A stretch of 64,000 bases of DNA from the NCBI GenBank assembly GCA_037953625.1, contig CM075652.1, forward strand, positions 19,612,501-19,676,500, read 5' to 3'. This DNA comes from Crotalaria pallida. Taxonomy: Eukaryota; Streptophyta; Magnoliopsida; Fabales; Fabaceae. Position numbers and translations under genes: made by a program. Under the pieces are notes generated by a model. It searched no databases, had not been told where the DNA came from, and saw only the letters and a list, made by a program, of their open reading frames with translations. Shown piece by piece: positions 34,650 to 47,500 of the stretch; within the stretch, counting starts at the first letter, position 1, and each line of letters starts with the position of its first letter.

Positions 34650-34911
34650 AACCTCTTCACTTGTAATAGCAACATATAACCAGCCAATAACAACTTTTTC
34701 ACCTTGCATGTGAACGATAGGTGGTCATACAAATACGCCAGTGCATTGGCACCGATGCATATTTATCAATGACACCCAAATCAGCAAAGGTATTCAAGAA
34801 GTGGCATCTTATGGAATTATTACTCGTGCGTGAATAAGGTGGTTTCCATCGGGTACAAGAGATATCACCTTGTAGTGATCTCATACTAACATCTTCGCAC
34901 AACCCTACCAA
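34650..34911 (-). pseudogene. Plant mobile domain (PMD)-like fragment, frameshifted
   Basis: The minus strand first gives ...H-F-L-N-T-F-A-D-L-G-V-I-D-K-Y-A, then after a frame change I-G-A-N-A-L-A-Y-L-Y-D-H-L-S...A-G-Y-M-L-L-L-Q. This order (acidic DKYA, then hydrophobic ALAYLY and GYMLLLQ) matches my memory of the plant mobile domain / aminotransferase-like family, found in host genes and captured by transposons. A GTGAAG directly after the Q codon could be an intron start. The frame change and lost start show it is dead. Host-gene or transposon origin cannot be decided here. Confidence 0.5.
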
Positions 34912-34923
34912 ACAAGTCTTTCA

Positions 34924-36533
34924 TGTAAATTCAATGCTCTTAATTATGTGGATTTGATTTTGATGATGACAAAGTAATTAATAATCGAGCCTTGAAGTCA
35001 TTGCAACATCAACAACAACAAGAATTCAAGAAAGAAGACAAGTGCTCACTCATTCTCAATCGGATTGTAATTGTAATTTTTCATTTATGTTGAGAGTGAG
35101 AAGAAATAGTTAATCTCTTCTAAGAATAAAATAAGTAATATGATTATTAGGTTGAGATTAACCAAAATTAATACTTGATAAGAAAAATAAAAAGGAAAAT
35201 TAATTATTGATATGTCTGATCAAAATACTCGAGTATTTTGAAGAAGATTCGAGTATCTACTCGAGTATTCTGAAAAAGACTCGAGTATTTATGCCAGATC
35301 AGCAAATAGAGCCGTTAGTCTTGTTCGTGCAACGGATCTTTCCAGCCGGGCCAAAGGACTCGAGTATTGGTCAAAAGACTCGAGTCTTTAGGTCCAGTCA
35401 GCAAAAAAAAATGACGTTGGAAAGACTCAAAAACCCATGTTAGGGCACTTGAGTCTTTCCCAATTCTAGAGAACAATTTCAGAACTTCATTGTAAAATTT
35501 CTCTTTGATTTTGCACAAGAAAAAACAAGACAACAAGCTCAAAATCATTACATGCTTTCATTAATTCTTCTTCTTAAGTGTTGATTTACAAAACTCAACT
35601 TTGCACTCATATTGTTATTCTCTTCTCAATTTGAGTTTAGGTCTCAATTTGTATATTGATCTGTGCTTATTTGTGCGAATCCATTGCGAGATTCGTAATA
35701 CACATACAAAAGCTTGTTAATTCAAGTCTTGGATTGTTCCCAAGCAAAACCCTAAGTGGCTTAGGGTATTGGAAGTCTTAAGAGGTTCTCAAGCACAAGA
35801 CTAGGAGGTTCCTAGCCCGGAGGAGCTTCTTGAAGGGAGTTCAAGGAAGCTTTAGAAGAGTTCTTCATCATCGGAATCAAATTGGGGTAGAAATCAAGAG
35901 TTTGGTACACTCTTGAAGGGTTAGGTTGAGTGAGGCTATCTCAAGTAATCCTTGTAATTTCTAACAATTTGATTTATAGAAAAATCTCCTAAGGTGATTA
36001 GGAGGACTGGATGTAGCTCATTGTTGGAGTGAACCAGGATAAAATTGCTTGAGTGTTGGTTTATAGCTTTCAATTTACATTCTTGCTTAAACAACTTAAA
36101 GCTTTTCAAAGAAATAGGATTTGTCTAATTGGGTAGCAAGTTCAAGAAATCTAAGTGTTATTATATTGTTAAAAGTCATTTCATTTGCTTGCTATTCTGT
36201 TAGATAAGTTTCTGTTTTGTATTGGATTGATTTGAAGTGAATTGCTGATTTTTCGTTTCTGGTTTAACTCATATCTGATACGAAAGACTCGAGTATTTCT
36301 TAGAATAATCGAGTAGTTCTTGCTCAGGACTCGAGTATATCTTGAAAAAATTGAGTTTTTCTTCCTGAAACACTCGAGTATTTCAAGAAAGACTCGAGTA
36401 TTTCGAGTCTATTCCAGAAAAATCAGTTTCAACTTAATTCTTTTAATATCATTCGAAATATTTGGTATTACTGCTTCAAATTACTATTCACCCCCCTCTA
36501 GTAATTGCTTAGCCCGCTTGTTGGTTTCCAACA
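34924..36533 (+). repeat. 5' LTR of copia element 2
   Basis: Begins TGTAAATTCAATG and ends GGTTTCCAACA; 1610 bp. ACTCGAGTATT motifs cluster at about 35228-35395 and again at about 36287-36405. No matching 3' LTR is found in the window. Confidence 0.87.
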
Positions 36534-36535
36534 AG

Positions 36536-36549
36536 TGGTATAAGAGCTC
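36536..36549 (+). other. Primer binding site (one mismatch)
   Basis: TGGTATAAGAGCTC two bases after the LTR, against TGGTATCAGAGC in the other copies. The C-to-A change would weaken tRNA-iMet priming. Confidence 0.8.
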
Positions 36550-36602
36550 GGTCGAAAGGTCGAGTGTAACAACTTTTTCGAAAAAGATCCTATTTGGAAA
36601 CT

Positions 36603-38382
36603 ATGGGCTCAAGCAATCCCTTTGGAGGAAAAGGCTCTTCAATAAACCGCCCTCCACTATTCAATGGTGAAGGGTATGCTTATTGGAAAGTCAAAATGAA
36701 AATTTTTATTGAAGCAATTGATATGGATATTTGGGATGCTATTGAGAATGGACCTTACATTCCCAAGAGATTGATAAATGATGAAACCGTAATCATTCCA
36801 AGAGCTAGTTGGAGTGATGATGACGAGAAAAGAGTATCATATGATTTAAAAGGCAAAAACATCATCACTTCCGCTTTGTCTCATGATGAATTTTTCCAGG
36901 TTTCTCCATGTAAATCTTCTAAGGAAATGTGGGATATTTTGCAAGTTACTCATGAGGGAACAAGCGAAGTAAGACGTGCAAGATTAAATACTTTAACTCA
37001 TGAATATGAATTATTTCGCATGCTTCCAAATTGAGTCCATCAATGACTTGCAAAAGAGATTCACTCACATAATTAATCATTTGATTGCTTTAGGAAAAAC
37101 ATTTCATGATGGTGAAACTACTAACAAAGTTTTGAGATGTCTTGATAGGAGATGGCAACACAAAGTAACGGCCATCGTGGAATCCAAGGACTTGGACAAA
37201 ATGGAGTTAGACACCTTGTTTGGCAAACTTCAAGAACATGAAATGGAACTATCAAGACTCAACACTAATGAGGAGTTCGACAAGAAGAAAAAGGGCATAT
37301 CTCTCAAAGCTTCAACCAAAGTCACAAAAGAAGTTGAAGAATGCTCTACAAGTGAGGATTCTGATAGTGAACCCAATCAAGAAGAATTTGGGATGTTTGT
37401 CAAAAGATTCAATAAATTCTTCAAGGGAAGTAAAAATAGTTTCCCATCAAAGATGAAGAGAACCAAAGACTCCAAACAAAGAGAAAAGAGTTCCAATGAT
37501 GGAGTGAAGTGTCATGATTGTGGTGGGATTGGTCACATTAAAATGGAATGTGCCACATTCTTGAAAAGGAATGACAAGAATACCCAAGAGAGCAAGGGGA
37601 AGAAAGCATATATTGTTTGGGATGCACCGGAGAAGAGTAATGGATCATCCTCAAGTAGCTCCGGTGATGAAAATGCAAACCTTTGTCTCATGGCCAAGAA
37701 CAACAATGAGTCCTCATCAAGAGCTAAATATGACATGAGTGAAAGTGATGATGAAGTAACTTCTAGTTCTTCTTGTTCTTCTTCAAACTCCATTTCTTAT
37801 GATGATTTGCAAGAAGCCTACAATGAAATGTTAATTCAATTTAGAAGGCTTGCTAAAATTAATAAGGAAAAAGGAAAGAAAATCTTGGAGTTTCAACAAG
37901 AAATTGATGAATTGCAAAAATCTATAAATGAGTTGAAACTTCAAAATGAATCCTTAGAACTTATTAATTCTAGTCATCAAAGTGATTGTGCAAATCATGA
38001 GGAAACTATCACTCCATGTGAGAAATGTGGTGAACTTGAAAAGGAAGTGAAAGAGTTGAAAAACAAACTCACAATCTCACATAGTGATAGAAACCTCAAC
38101 CGGTTATTGAACTCTCAAAGTCATAATCATAACAAAACCAGTTTAGGATATGTTCATAAAAAGAACAAAAAGTACAAGGTGGTTAGATCATTTTCTAAGA
38201 AAAATTCATCAAAGAAGCCAACTTGTACTTATTGTGGAAAAGTTGGACATATCAACATTGAGTGTCATATTAAGAATTTTGAAATGAAAAAGGGCACTTA
38301 TATGTGGATTAAGAAGGGAGAAAGTCCCAACACTAACCCTAAGGGACCCAACATAGTTTGGGTACCCAAAATGAACAAGTGA
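36603..38382 (+). pseudogene. gag: Copia Gag of element 2, single frameshift
   Basis: Starts M-G-S-S-N-P-F-G-G at 36603 after the conserved leader palindrome (36573-36586). The N-terminal Gag domain reads to M-L-P-N, where one extra T near 37034 creates a TGA and shifts the frame. The rest (37035-38382) is open in the next frame: second half of the Gag core (F-T-H-I-I-N-H-L), knuckle C-H-D-C-G-G-I-G-H-I-K-M-E-C, an acidic Ser-rich stretch, a Lys/Glu-rich coiled-coil-like region, and a second knuckle C-T-Y-C-G-K-V-G-H-I-N-I-E-C. It ends W-V-P-K-M-N-K. Apart from the frameshift it is well preserved, so inactivation looks fairly recent. Confidence 0.9.
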
Positions 38383-38395
38383 TTTCATCTTGTAG

Positions 38396-39499
38396 GTGTG
38401 CCTTCGAATAGGAAAGGAATTGTGGTATCTAGATAGTGGATGTTCAAGGCACATGACGGGAGATAAGCGGCATTTCATTGAGCTTACTCCGAAGGAAAAG
38501 GGTTATGTCACTTATGGGGACAATAACAAAGGAAAAATCCTTGGTATTGGTAAAATCGGAAACTCTTCAAACTTGATTATTGATAATGTGCTTTATGTTC
38601 AAGGATTAGAACGTAATCTCTTGAGCATAAGCCAATTATGTGATATTGGTAATCTTGTATTATTTACCTCTACTCATTGCCTCATTAAAAGTGACAAAGA
38701 TGAATCCATCAAATTTGTTGGTAAAAGGCCAAATAATACTTACTTAGTTGATTTGAACAGAGTTACTTCTTTGGTCTCTACTTGTTTAGTGAGCAAAGAA
38801 AGTGATACTTGGTTATGGCATCGTAGGGCCGCTCACATAAATGTAAACCAATTGAAGAAATTACAATCTAAAGATCTAGTAGTTGGTTTACCAAAGCTAA
38901 ATTTTTCTATTGAAGGTGTTTGTTCTCCATGCAAGAAATGTAAACAAACTAAAAACACCTTTGGATCATAAATGGTGATGTCCACATCAAGGCCATTAGA
39001 AATGCTTCATATGGACTTGTTTGGACCATCACAAGTAAAAAGCTTTGGTGGTAACTATTATGCATTGGTGATTGTTGATGACTTCTCTAGGTTTACTTGG
39101 ACTCTATTTTTATCTACAAAGAGTGAGACCTACAAATCCTTTAAACATCATGTCAAACTTTTGCAAAACCAAGTGAATCAAAAAGTAATTATTCTTCGTA
39201 CCGATCATGGTGGAGAATTTGAAAACCACAAATTTGATAGGTTTTGTGCTAAAAATGGTATTGAGCACCAATTCTCCGCACCAAGAACTCCGAAACAAAA
39301 TGGAGTGGTAGAGCGGAAAAATAGGGTGCTAGAGGAACTTGCTAGAACCATGTTAAATGATTCTCAAGTACCTCAATACTTTTGGGCCGATGCCGTCAAT
39401 ACGGCTTGTTATGTTTTAAATCGAATTTTGATAAGGCCCTCTTTAGATAAAACCCCCTATGAACTTTACAAGGGAAGAAAGCCAAATATATCTCATTTT
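38396..39499 (+). pseudogene. pol: Copia Pol of element 2, protease to integrase, broken
   Basis: Begins after the acceptor-like CATCTTGTAG|GTG, 13 nt past the gag stop. The aspartic protease motif W-Y-L-D-S-G-C-S is followed by an integrase zinc domain (H...H, C-S-P-C-K-K-C). A TAA in frame at 38969-38971 interrupts the link to the integrase core, which is otherwise open (38972 on): M-D-L-F-G-P-S, R-T-D-H-G-G-E-F, K-Q-N-G-V-V-E-R for the D-D-E triad. Translation then runs into LTR C after I-S-H-F. RT and RNase H are lost. It sits +1 relative to gag. Confidence 0.88.
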
Positions 39500-42078
39500 T
39501 GTAACAGCCCGATTTTCGTAACTTGAAAATAACCAACTTTATTTCATTTAGGTTGCAAAAATGAGGCCAATTTTTTTTAAACATTGTGGAAGAGTTTGGA
39601 ACTGTTATTAAAAAGGTCGTGATGTTCTTCCACACTTTTGTTCGAAAACCGAGTTGTTACCAAAACCGTTCTTTTCATAAAACGTTCGCTCTCATAAAAG
39701 AGCTTGGTTCAAAATCATCTTGACAATTCTCAAAAACCTTTCATGAATTAACTTTGAATAAAAGCAGGTTCCACATATCAAATTAAAACTTAGCTCGATT
39801 ACATAAATGGCTCATGGCTTCGGTAATCCTTAAATCAATACAATCACCACAATCTAAACTAGCCACACTAATCTTAAACTATCCTATTGAGAACTATGGG
39901 GTGAAGGTTCTCTTTCTTTTTCTTGCGTCCTCTCTTTGCTCTCGAAGGTGTTGCCCTCCTTGTTGTGATTTCCCTCCTCGCTAGTAGATTCCGGCTCCGC
40001 TCCGTTGAGAGTGGTGGAGTTCCCTCAAGCCTCATACCGAATCTTCTCTTTGTAGTTCCTGTAGCCTCGTACGGTGACTTCCATCCAATACTCCATCTGC
40101 CCGTTGAGATACCAGCAACACCGATATGCCAATGAACAGGAGAGAGTAAGCGATCCGAACGACGAATCGTCGACGGTGTGGAATTACAATAGGCGAGATA
40201 GAAGGAATATACAAACATACAACATACAAACACATAACAATCATGATAACAACAATTATCAGTCTTATTGTCTTTATTATTATCTTTAACTTTTCCTTCT
40301 AAATTTAGTTCCGCTTCTCTTAATTATTCTTTCTTTCTCAATTTCTTTTCCCTTATCATTCTCAGAATTTCTTCTTTTTCGATCTCATCAATTCATCTCA
40401 TCCCTTTACTCTGGGGAATCATAAGATATCATTGGGGAATTCATTTCGTTCTCGGCTATCACTCACGTCTACATCTCCTCGGTCATCCACCCCACCTAGT
40501 TGGAAGCAAACAGGAGTACAGGACCTTTACCACGCGGGCACGACAGCTGTCACAACACATAAATGGTCCCAGACCAGGAGGATCTCGTCCTCAAATCATT
40601 TCAATAATATCAAGGCTCACTGTCCATGCAGTGGCAAAACACAATGCCCCGTTCTAGTCCCTCTCACTGTTCTCGATTTGCAATCTAGGGGGCGACAATA
40701 TGTTTCTAGTGGGCCCGCAGAACTTGCCACGGCATTAGACCCAGTCCCCACCACGTTAGTGCGCCACATGTGGAGTTCGTTCTGCCTAGAAACACACTCT
40801 AGACTTCTTGACGTTTCACCGTCATCGTCCTCCCCTAATGCAATCTCGTCCTAAGTATCCGCAGATACTTATCGTTTCTTCCTCTCCACTACTTCGTACT
40901 CTCATAACTCACCGCGTATGTCTTTTAAGTCTTTTATCTTTTACTTATCCTAAGGTCGGCCCGTCCTTCGTGCAACCCTTCAACGAGTCCCGACCACTAA
41001 CTTTGTACAAACTTTCTCTCATCATTTCTCACATGGCACAGAGCTGGGATCACATCACAATCTCACATCTCATATCTCAAACTTTGTCAACATTTCCCTT
41101 TCTCACGATCATCTTATTTCAAAATCTTTTCTCAAACAATCTGTTCAAGACTATCTCAAGGTACCATTTTATAAACTTTCACATAAAACCTCATTTCATA
41201 AATACTTTCAAAAGAATTTCTCTTCACAAAACCTTTTCTAAAATTCTCTTTTCACCATTCTTTACAAAATCTCTTTTTCACGATTCTTTTTCAAAACTCT
41301 CCTTTCACAAGTTTCTTCAGAAGTATCCTTTCAAAAATCTTTTCGAAAATCTCTTTTCAAAAATCTTTTCAAAAATCTCTTTTCAAAAATCTTTTCGAAA
41401 ATCTCTTTTCAAAAATCTTTTTGAAAGTCTCTTTTCACAAGGTCTTTCAAAAATCTTTCTTCAAAAAAAAAAAACCTTTTCAAAAACCGCTTTTTAAAAA
41501 CCTTTTTCAAACTTCACACCATTGATGGGCGCTAATGGAGGAGCAAGCTCAACTCTACACTAGTCCCAGACTAAAACCGAAAACAAAGGAGCCCAACTCC
41601 ACTCAATTCGCAACTCATTCCAACAAATCAACTTCACTCTTCCCAGCTCTGGCTCGTTCTCAACATCAACACTCGATCTTTCCCCAATCACACATCTTTT
41701 ATTTCTTTCTGTTCTCTCTCGTATCTTTCATCATTGTTTCTTTCATTTTCATTTTCTCATTCAGGATGTAACAGACGTCCATCAACCGTTTACTTATCAT
41801 AATCATCAGTGATAAACATTATTAAACATAATTAAATAAATGCATACTATCCACACACAACATCATACAAGAGCATTGTGGTCTTTGTCACCTTCATATA
41901 AGCAGCCACACAAAGCATACAATTGCTGCTTATACTACTGACTCCAACCACTGAGTTCCGATCTTTGAGATGATACGGAACGTCCTAGTAAATCACCTAA
42001 CTACCACGATGTCTTAGGAAAGCTTCTCTCTCACCTGAGGTCCAGCAATTTAATGTGTACCGTTGCCTCGGATCCTTT
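39500..42078 (-). mobile_element. Gypsy-type LTR 'C', interrupted by copia element 3
   Basis: The left edge TGTAACAGCCCG interrupts copia pol. Family-A/B blocks appear in minus orientation: GGATCGCTTACTCTCTC (about 40143-40159), GGTGAAACGTCAAGAAG (about 40803-40820) and the invariant AGGTGAGAGAGAAGCTTTCC (42017-42036). At 42079 the LTR is cut by copia element 3. Its remaining 5' part is not found on the other side of that element. A CTTTTCAAAAATCT-type low-complexity repeat fills about 41200-41480 and explains the long frame there. Confidence 0.75.
40025..40096 (-). CDS. Short ORF after acceptor-like site in LTR C
   Basis: The ATG at 40096 directly follows CGGGCAG and opens 23 codons (M-E-Y-W-M-E-V-T-V-R-G-Y...Y-E-A, stop). 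By position it corresponds to the small ORFs of LTRs A and B (AG|ATG), but I cannot align its sequence with them. It may be a diverged or broken copy. Confidence 0.25.
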   Translation of the reverse strand: MEYWMEVTVRGYRNYKEKIRYEA

Positions 42079-43748
42079 TGTTGGAAACCAACAAGAGGCC
42101 TAACAATCGAGTAGAGGGGGGGGGGGGTGAATAGGAGATTGAAGCTAATATGGCAATTTTTTGATTTATTGAAAATTAACCTGATGTTGTTCGGTTTTAA
42201 AAGAAAACGCGAGCTTCTTTCCGAGCAGACAAGGTTAAATGATTAACCAATCAGATAAACAAAATGGTTAATCAGTTAACCGAGCTGCTTCAAGGTAGAG
42301 CTGGTTTTTGACTTAAGTTCGAAGAACAACACTCAAAGGGCCGAGCTAAGAAAAATAACAGTTCAAACTTAGATAAATGAAGATTAGCGGAATTAACGTT
42401 ATGCTTGGCAGCAATAGATAAGCTGTAAAGAAAGAACACCAGAGATTTATCCTGGTTCACTCTCACCCTGAGAGCTAGTCCAGTCCCCTCTGAAAACCTT
42501 TCAAAGAGCTTTCACTAAAAATCGATTTTATGGGTTACAAAGGATTTACAAGAGCCTACCCCTCTAGACCTATCCAGTCAAACGAGTGTACCAAACTCGT
42601 GACAAACTACCCACAACAAATTGACGACCAAAGAACCTCTTTGGAACCTTTGCAAATCGAAGCTTTCTCGATCAGAGACCAACTTCTCACAACAGCAAAT
42701 ACAACGAAGAAGATGATGAAAGTGTATGGCTCCAATTTGAAACACTCTTCGAATATGATGAAAGATTGAATAACAAGAGTGAGTCAATTCTAGAAGGATT
42801 TCACAGAGAAGCACTGATTTGAACTTAGAGTTAAGATTTGAAAGATTTAAGTCTCTAAGTTCGTATGAAAATCGAATGTTTTTCTTCTCTGTGAGTTTTT
42901 GATTTCTGCTCTGTTTTAAAGTAAAAATGAAAGTTTTTGGTTCTGAGAAAAATGGTTGTTAAGCTCTCAATCCCCTGTAAACGTTGAAGACCCCCTCTTT
43001 TATAGTCTCCTCTCTTCTGCAGAGAAAGAGAGAAAGAGAGCTGCACGGAGATGGAGTTTCCAACGGTAACATTTAGATAGCAGAGCAGTGATGGTGACAG
43101 TTCACCAACCTTTGATTTAAACTCATTTTGAATTTCAAACTTGTCAGAGCATAGGAGCTAAACCTAGGACTTCTACCCAGACTCAACGGTAATAAAAAGT
43201 ACGGAACAGTTGAGCAGAGTCCGAAGGTTGAAGACGATGCATTGTTGAAGACGATGAACAGAGATTGCCGAGCTTTTGGCTTTGATCGAGCTTGGTGTTT
43301 CTGAGCTTGATCTGAGCGTCGACAAATAGTCAAGTTTAGAACGATCAACCCGAGCTTATTTACTCTATCAGATGCTGTGGCTGTTTCGAGCTTAATCCGA
43401 GTGAATATCGAGCAAATCATCATTCGAGCTTACTGCCTTGAAATAAAGAGCCGAGCTTGCAAACTTGGATGAACTTTGGCCTTGATCACGGGCCGAGTCA
43501 AATCCGAGCTTGAGCTACAAAAGCCGACTTGATGCAGGTAGCGAAGAACCCTAGTTTTCTGAGCTTCTGCCGAGCCTCTGCCTTTGGCGGAACGCATATG
43601 AAAAACAAGGATTCCGAGCCTCTGCAGAGCTTGTACCTTTAGCTGAACGCTTGCGCTGATAAGTCTGACTTGTCTAACGCTAAGCACATGCCGAGTCTTT
43701 TTATTTGACATCATCAAAAGTTCTTTGATTCTTCATTGTGAGTCTACA
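42079..43748 (-). repeat. 3' LTR of copia element 3
   Basis: Edges TGTTGGAAACC and GAGTCTACA; 1670 bp. The minus-strand TATA box GACTATAAAAGAG is at about 42995-43007. GGTTAATCAGTTAACC and GATTAACCAATC palindrome-like words lie at about 42236-42300 (U5 end) and CGAGCTTG words at about 43260-43700 (U3). Confidence 0.92.
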
Positions 43749-44545
43749 ATCTCCCCCTTTTTGATGATGACAAATATTCTTTAACAGTTTGTTGCTTTTT
43801 GTGTTCTCCCCCTGACTGTATGCTCGTAAGCTGATTTGACTTGACACTGATTGGAATTTGCTCGAAAATACACCACATGTTGCACATGAAAATGCACTTA
43901 TCAGATCTTTCTCCCCCTTCCACTTGTTGAAAGAATGTAAAAATGTGTAGCAGGAGCAGCTCGTCAAACACTCCCCCTGAATTTATGCTCGCAAAATCTG
44001 AAACATTAAAAACAAACAACAAACACACCTTTTCTCCCCCTTTTGGCATGATCAAAAAGGAGCCAAAGATTAAGCACATTCGCCAAAAGAGAGAGAAAAA
44101 AAAACTAAAGAAAAGATTAACACCTTTCTCCCCCCTTTTTAAAAAAAAGAGATTTACATTTATCTGTAAGCACTTGATAGTAATGTACCACTTGTTGATT
44201 TAAAAACAAAACTGTTCTCCCCCTTAAGACTTTAAAGTGATAACCAAGGAAGAAAATTTTCATGATCATCGTTCTCCCCCTTTAACAGTGAAAGCATGCT
44301 TCTCATCCGAGAAGTTAAAAGGTAAAGGTGAGAATGACGAATAACAAAATGTGAAAGTTCAAATAGTAAAAACAACACTCTTCTCCCCTTGGATAAAAAA
44401 TTAGAGGAAGGGAAAAAGTTTTGAAGGATGTGAAATTTCAGGAAATTTAAACAAATACACAATTGAACGAAAAGATCGAGACTATGAAGGTGATCAAAAT
44501 TTATGATATACTGAAAACCAAGCTCATGCTGAGCACATGCTAAAC
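43749..44545 (-). other. 3' untranslated region with repeated polypurine tracts
   Basis: Between the pol stop and the LTR the minus strand carries about nine copies of AAGGGGGAGAA or close variants at roughly 55-100-bp spacing (43751, 43806, 43911, 43969, 44034, 44128, 44216, 44274, 44380). The copy abutting the LTR (43749-43762, AAAAAGGGGGAGAT) is the expected plus-strand primer. No ORF of note. The part to 44330 is duplicated at 51508-52089. Confidence 0.8.
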
Positions 44546-47500
44546 TTATCCAGGATTCCGAGCTTGCGCTGAGCACACACTGGATTCGTCTAGAATGCCG
44601 AGCTCACGCCGAATTTTATAAAGAGTTTCCCTCGATAAAGGTTTAGTAAACACATCTGCTAATTGATTTTCAGTACTTACAAATTCTATGACACAGTCAC
44701 CTTTTTGAACATGATCTCGAAGAAAATGATGCCTAATTTCAATGTGTTTTGTTCGAGAGTGATACACTGGATTCTTAGTTAGATTGATTGCACTTGTATT
44801 GTCACATTTGATAGGAATGTGATCTAAAATTAAGCCAAAATCTGATAACTGTTGTTTCATCCAAAGAATTTGAGCACAACAATTACCAGCAGCAATGTAT
44901 TCAGCCTCAGCTGTTGACAAAGCAACGCAAGCTTGCTTTTTAGAAAACCACGACACAAGGGAACTGTCGAGCAAATGACAAGTTCCACTTGTGCTTTTTC
45001 GGTCAAGCTTGCACCCAGCAAAATCTGAGTCCGAATACCCAATCAAACTAAGATTGGCATCCCTAGGATACCACAGACCAGTGTTCACAGTTCCTTTTAA
45101 ATATTTAAAAATTCGCTTAACCGCCGAAAGATGAAATTCTTTGGGATTAGCTTGAAAACGAGCACATAAACAAACACTGAACATAATATCTGGCCGAGAC
45201 GCAGTCAAATATAGAAGGCTTCCTATCATGCCTCTATATTTGCTCACATCCACAGCTTTACCTGATTCATCCTTGCCGAGATAGCTGGATGTGCTCATGG
45301 GAGTGGCAGCTTCTTTGCAATTTTCTAAGCCAAATTTCTTGAGGAGTGCCTTGCAGTATTTTCCTTGATGCACAAAGGTTCCTTCATCAACTTGCTTTAT
45401 TTGCAGCCCAAGGAAGAATGTGAGTTCTCCCATCATCGACATCTCGAATTCACCTTGCATTGATTCAGAGAACTTCTTGCAAAGAGACATGTTAGTAGCA
45501 CCGAAAATTATATCATCAACATAAACTTGTACTAACAATATGTCCTTTTTGGATTTATAAATGAATAGATTTGTGTTAACCTTCCCTCTCTCAAACCCTT
45601 GTTCGAGTAAAAATGAGCTCAAACGATCATACCAAGCTCTCGGAGCTTGTTTCAAACCGTAAAGAGCCTTTTTGAGTTTAAATACATGGTTTGGATATTC
45701 AAAATTTTCAAAGCCAGGAGGTTGTTTCACATATACTTCTTCATTTATGAAGCCATTTAAGAAAGCACTCTTTACATCCATTTGAAAAAGGGTGAAATTC
45801 ATAATAGATGCAAAAGCAAGTAAAATTCGGATTGCTTCAAGCCTAGCAACTGGAGCGAAGGTTTCATCATAATCGATACCTTCCTCTTGGTTGTAGCCTT
45901 GAGCAACTAATCTTGCTTTGTTTCTTATAATTGAGCCTAATTCATCTGTTTTATTTCTGAAAATCCATTTCAAGCCAATTATCGTATGATCATTGGGCCG
46001 AGGAACCAATTCCCAGACATCATTTCTGATGAATTGATTTAGTTCCTCTTGCATGGCAATCGCCCAATGTTCATCATCAATTGCTTGATCAATCGAATTA
46101 GGTTCAATTTGAGAAACAAAGGAAGCGAAATTGCAAAAGTTCTGAATAGAACGACGAGTTAAAACTCCCTTATTCAAGTCGCCGAGCACATTCTCTATCG
46201 GATGGTCCTTGACTCTCTTCCAGGCTGGACTGAGTTCAAACTGCTCTGCTCGGCTTGGAATGAGTTCAGACTGACTGTTTTGAATTTGGCTTGGACTGAG
46301 TTCGGTTTGTTCCTTGTTTGTTTGGCTCGGAACAAGCTCGTCCCTCCGATCTCTGTCTTCAGCAGTTTCATCCTTTTGAGCTCTTTCAGTTGTTGTGCTC
46401 GGATCGAGTTCAGCCATATGATGATCCTCTCTATCTGCACAACTAACATTGTCTCTCCGAGGAGACTCATCAAATACCACATGCACGGACTCTTCCACAG
46501 TGGAGGTCCTTTTGTTAAAAACTCTAAATGCTTTACTATAAGTAGAATAACCCAAAAATATTCCTTCATCGGCTTTAGAATCAAATTTGCCGAGATGCTC
46601 TTTTCCATTGTTTAAAATGAAGACTTTGCAGCCAAATGTATGGAAATGAGAAATTTTTGGTTTTCTACCCTTATAAAGTTCATATGGAGTTTTCTTTAAA
46701 ATTGGTCTAATGAGGATGCGATTCATTACATAGCAAGCTGTGTTCACCGCATCGGCCCAGAAATAGTGTGGTAAATTGTATTCATTTAGCATGGTTCGGG
46801 CTAGTTCTTCTAGAACTCGGTTTTTCCGTTCCACAACTCCGTTTTGTTCGGGAGTCCGAGGAGCGGAAAACTGATGTTCTATTCCGAACTTAGAACAAAA
46901 CTTGTCAAATTTGTAGTTCTCGAACTCACCGCCATGGTCTGTTCGGATTACAACTACTTTTTGGTTAGCTTGGTTTTGGAGTTGCTTGACAAGCTCTTTA
47001 AAAGTTTCAAAAGTTTCACTTTTTGATTTTAAAAATAAAGTCCATGTAAACCTGGAAAAGTCATCTACAATTACTAAGGCATAGAGATTGCCACCAAAGC
47101 TTTTGACTTGTGATGGTCCGAACAAATCCAAGTGTAACATTTCCAACGGATGCGTTGTCGAGACCATCAACTTAGATGGAAAATCGTTTTTCTTTTTGAT
47201 CGGTTTGCACTTCTTGCATGAAGAGCAAACTCCCTCAATGTTAAAATTTAGCTTTGGTAAACCAATCACTAATTCTTTTGATTGTAGTTTCTTTAACTGG
47301 TTTACATTTATATGAGCTATCCTTCTATGCCATAACCATGTGTCACTTTCTTTGCTAACCATGCAAGTGGTTACCAAAGAGGTGATTTCATTCAAATCAA
47401 CCAAATAAGTATTGTTAAATCGTTTTCCAACAAATTTGATAGAGTTGTCCTCGTCACTTTTAATAATGCAATGGGTAGAGGTAAAAACAACATGGTTACC

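Larger units (their letters stand above)
34924..39499 (+). mobile_element. Copia (SIRE-type) element 2, truncated at integrase by LTR C
   Basis: 5' LTR (34924-36533), PBS, gag and pol up to the end of integrase are present; RT, RNase H and the 3' LTR are not found in the window. The break at 39499/39500 is the edge of gypsy LTR C (TGTAACAGCCCG), preceded by ATTTT as candidate duplication. The remaining pol should have followed LTR C but does not, so the locus was rearranged after the LTR C insertion. Confidence 0.85.

Noticed and set aside
40808..41497. 229-codon frame in LTR C
   Set aside because: Much of it is a degenerate CTTTTCAAAAATCT repeat giving F-x-N-L-F repeats; this is a low-complexity artefact.
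43073..43423. 116-codon minus-strand frame in copia LTR, repeated at 50832-51182
   Set aside because: It recurs only because LTRs are duplicated. No homology or consistent codon signal is seen, and part is CGAGCTTG repeat.
46202..46615. 137-codon plus-strand frame
   Set aside because: Antisense shadow of the intact copia pol (44546-47761), in its Ser/Gln-rich linker.
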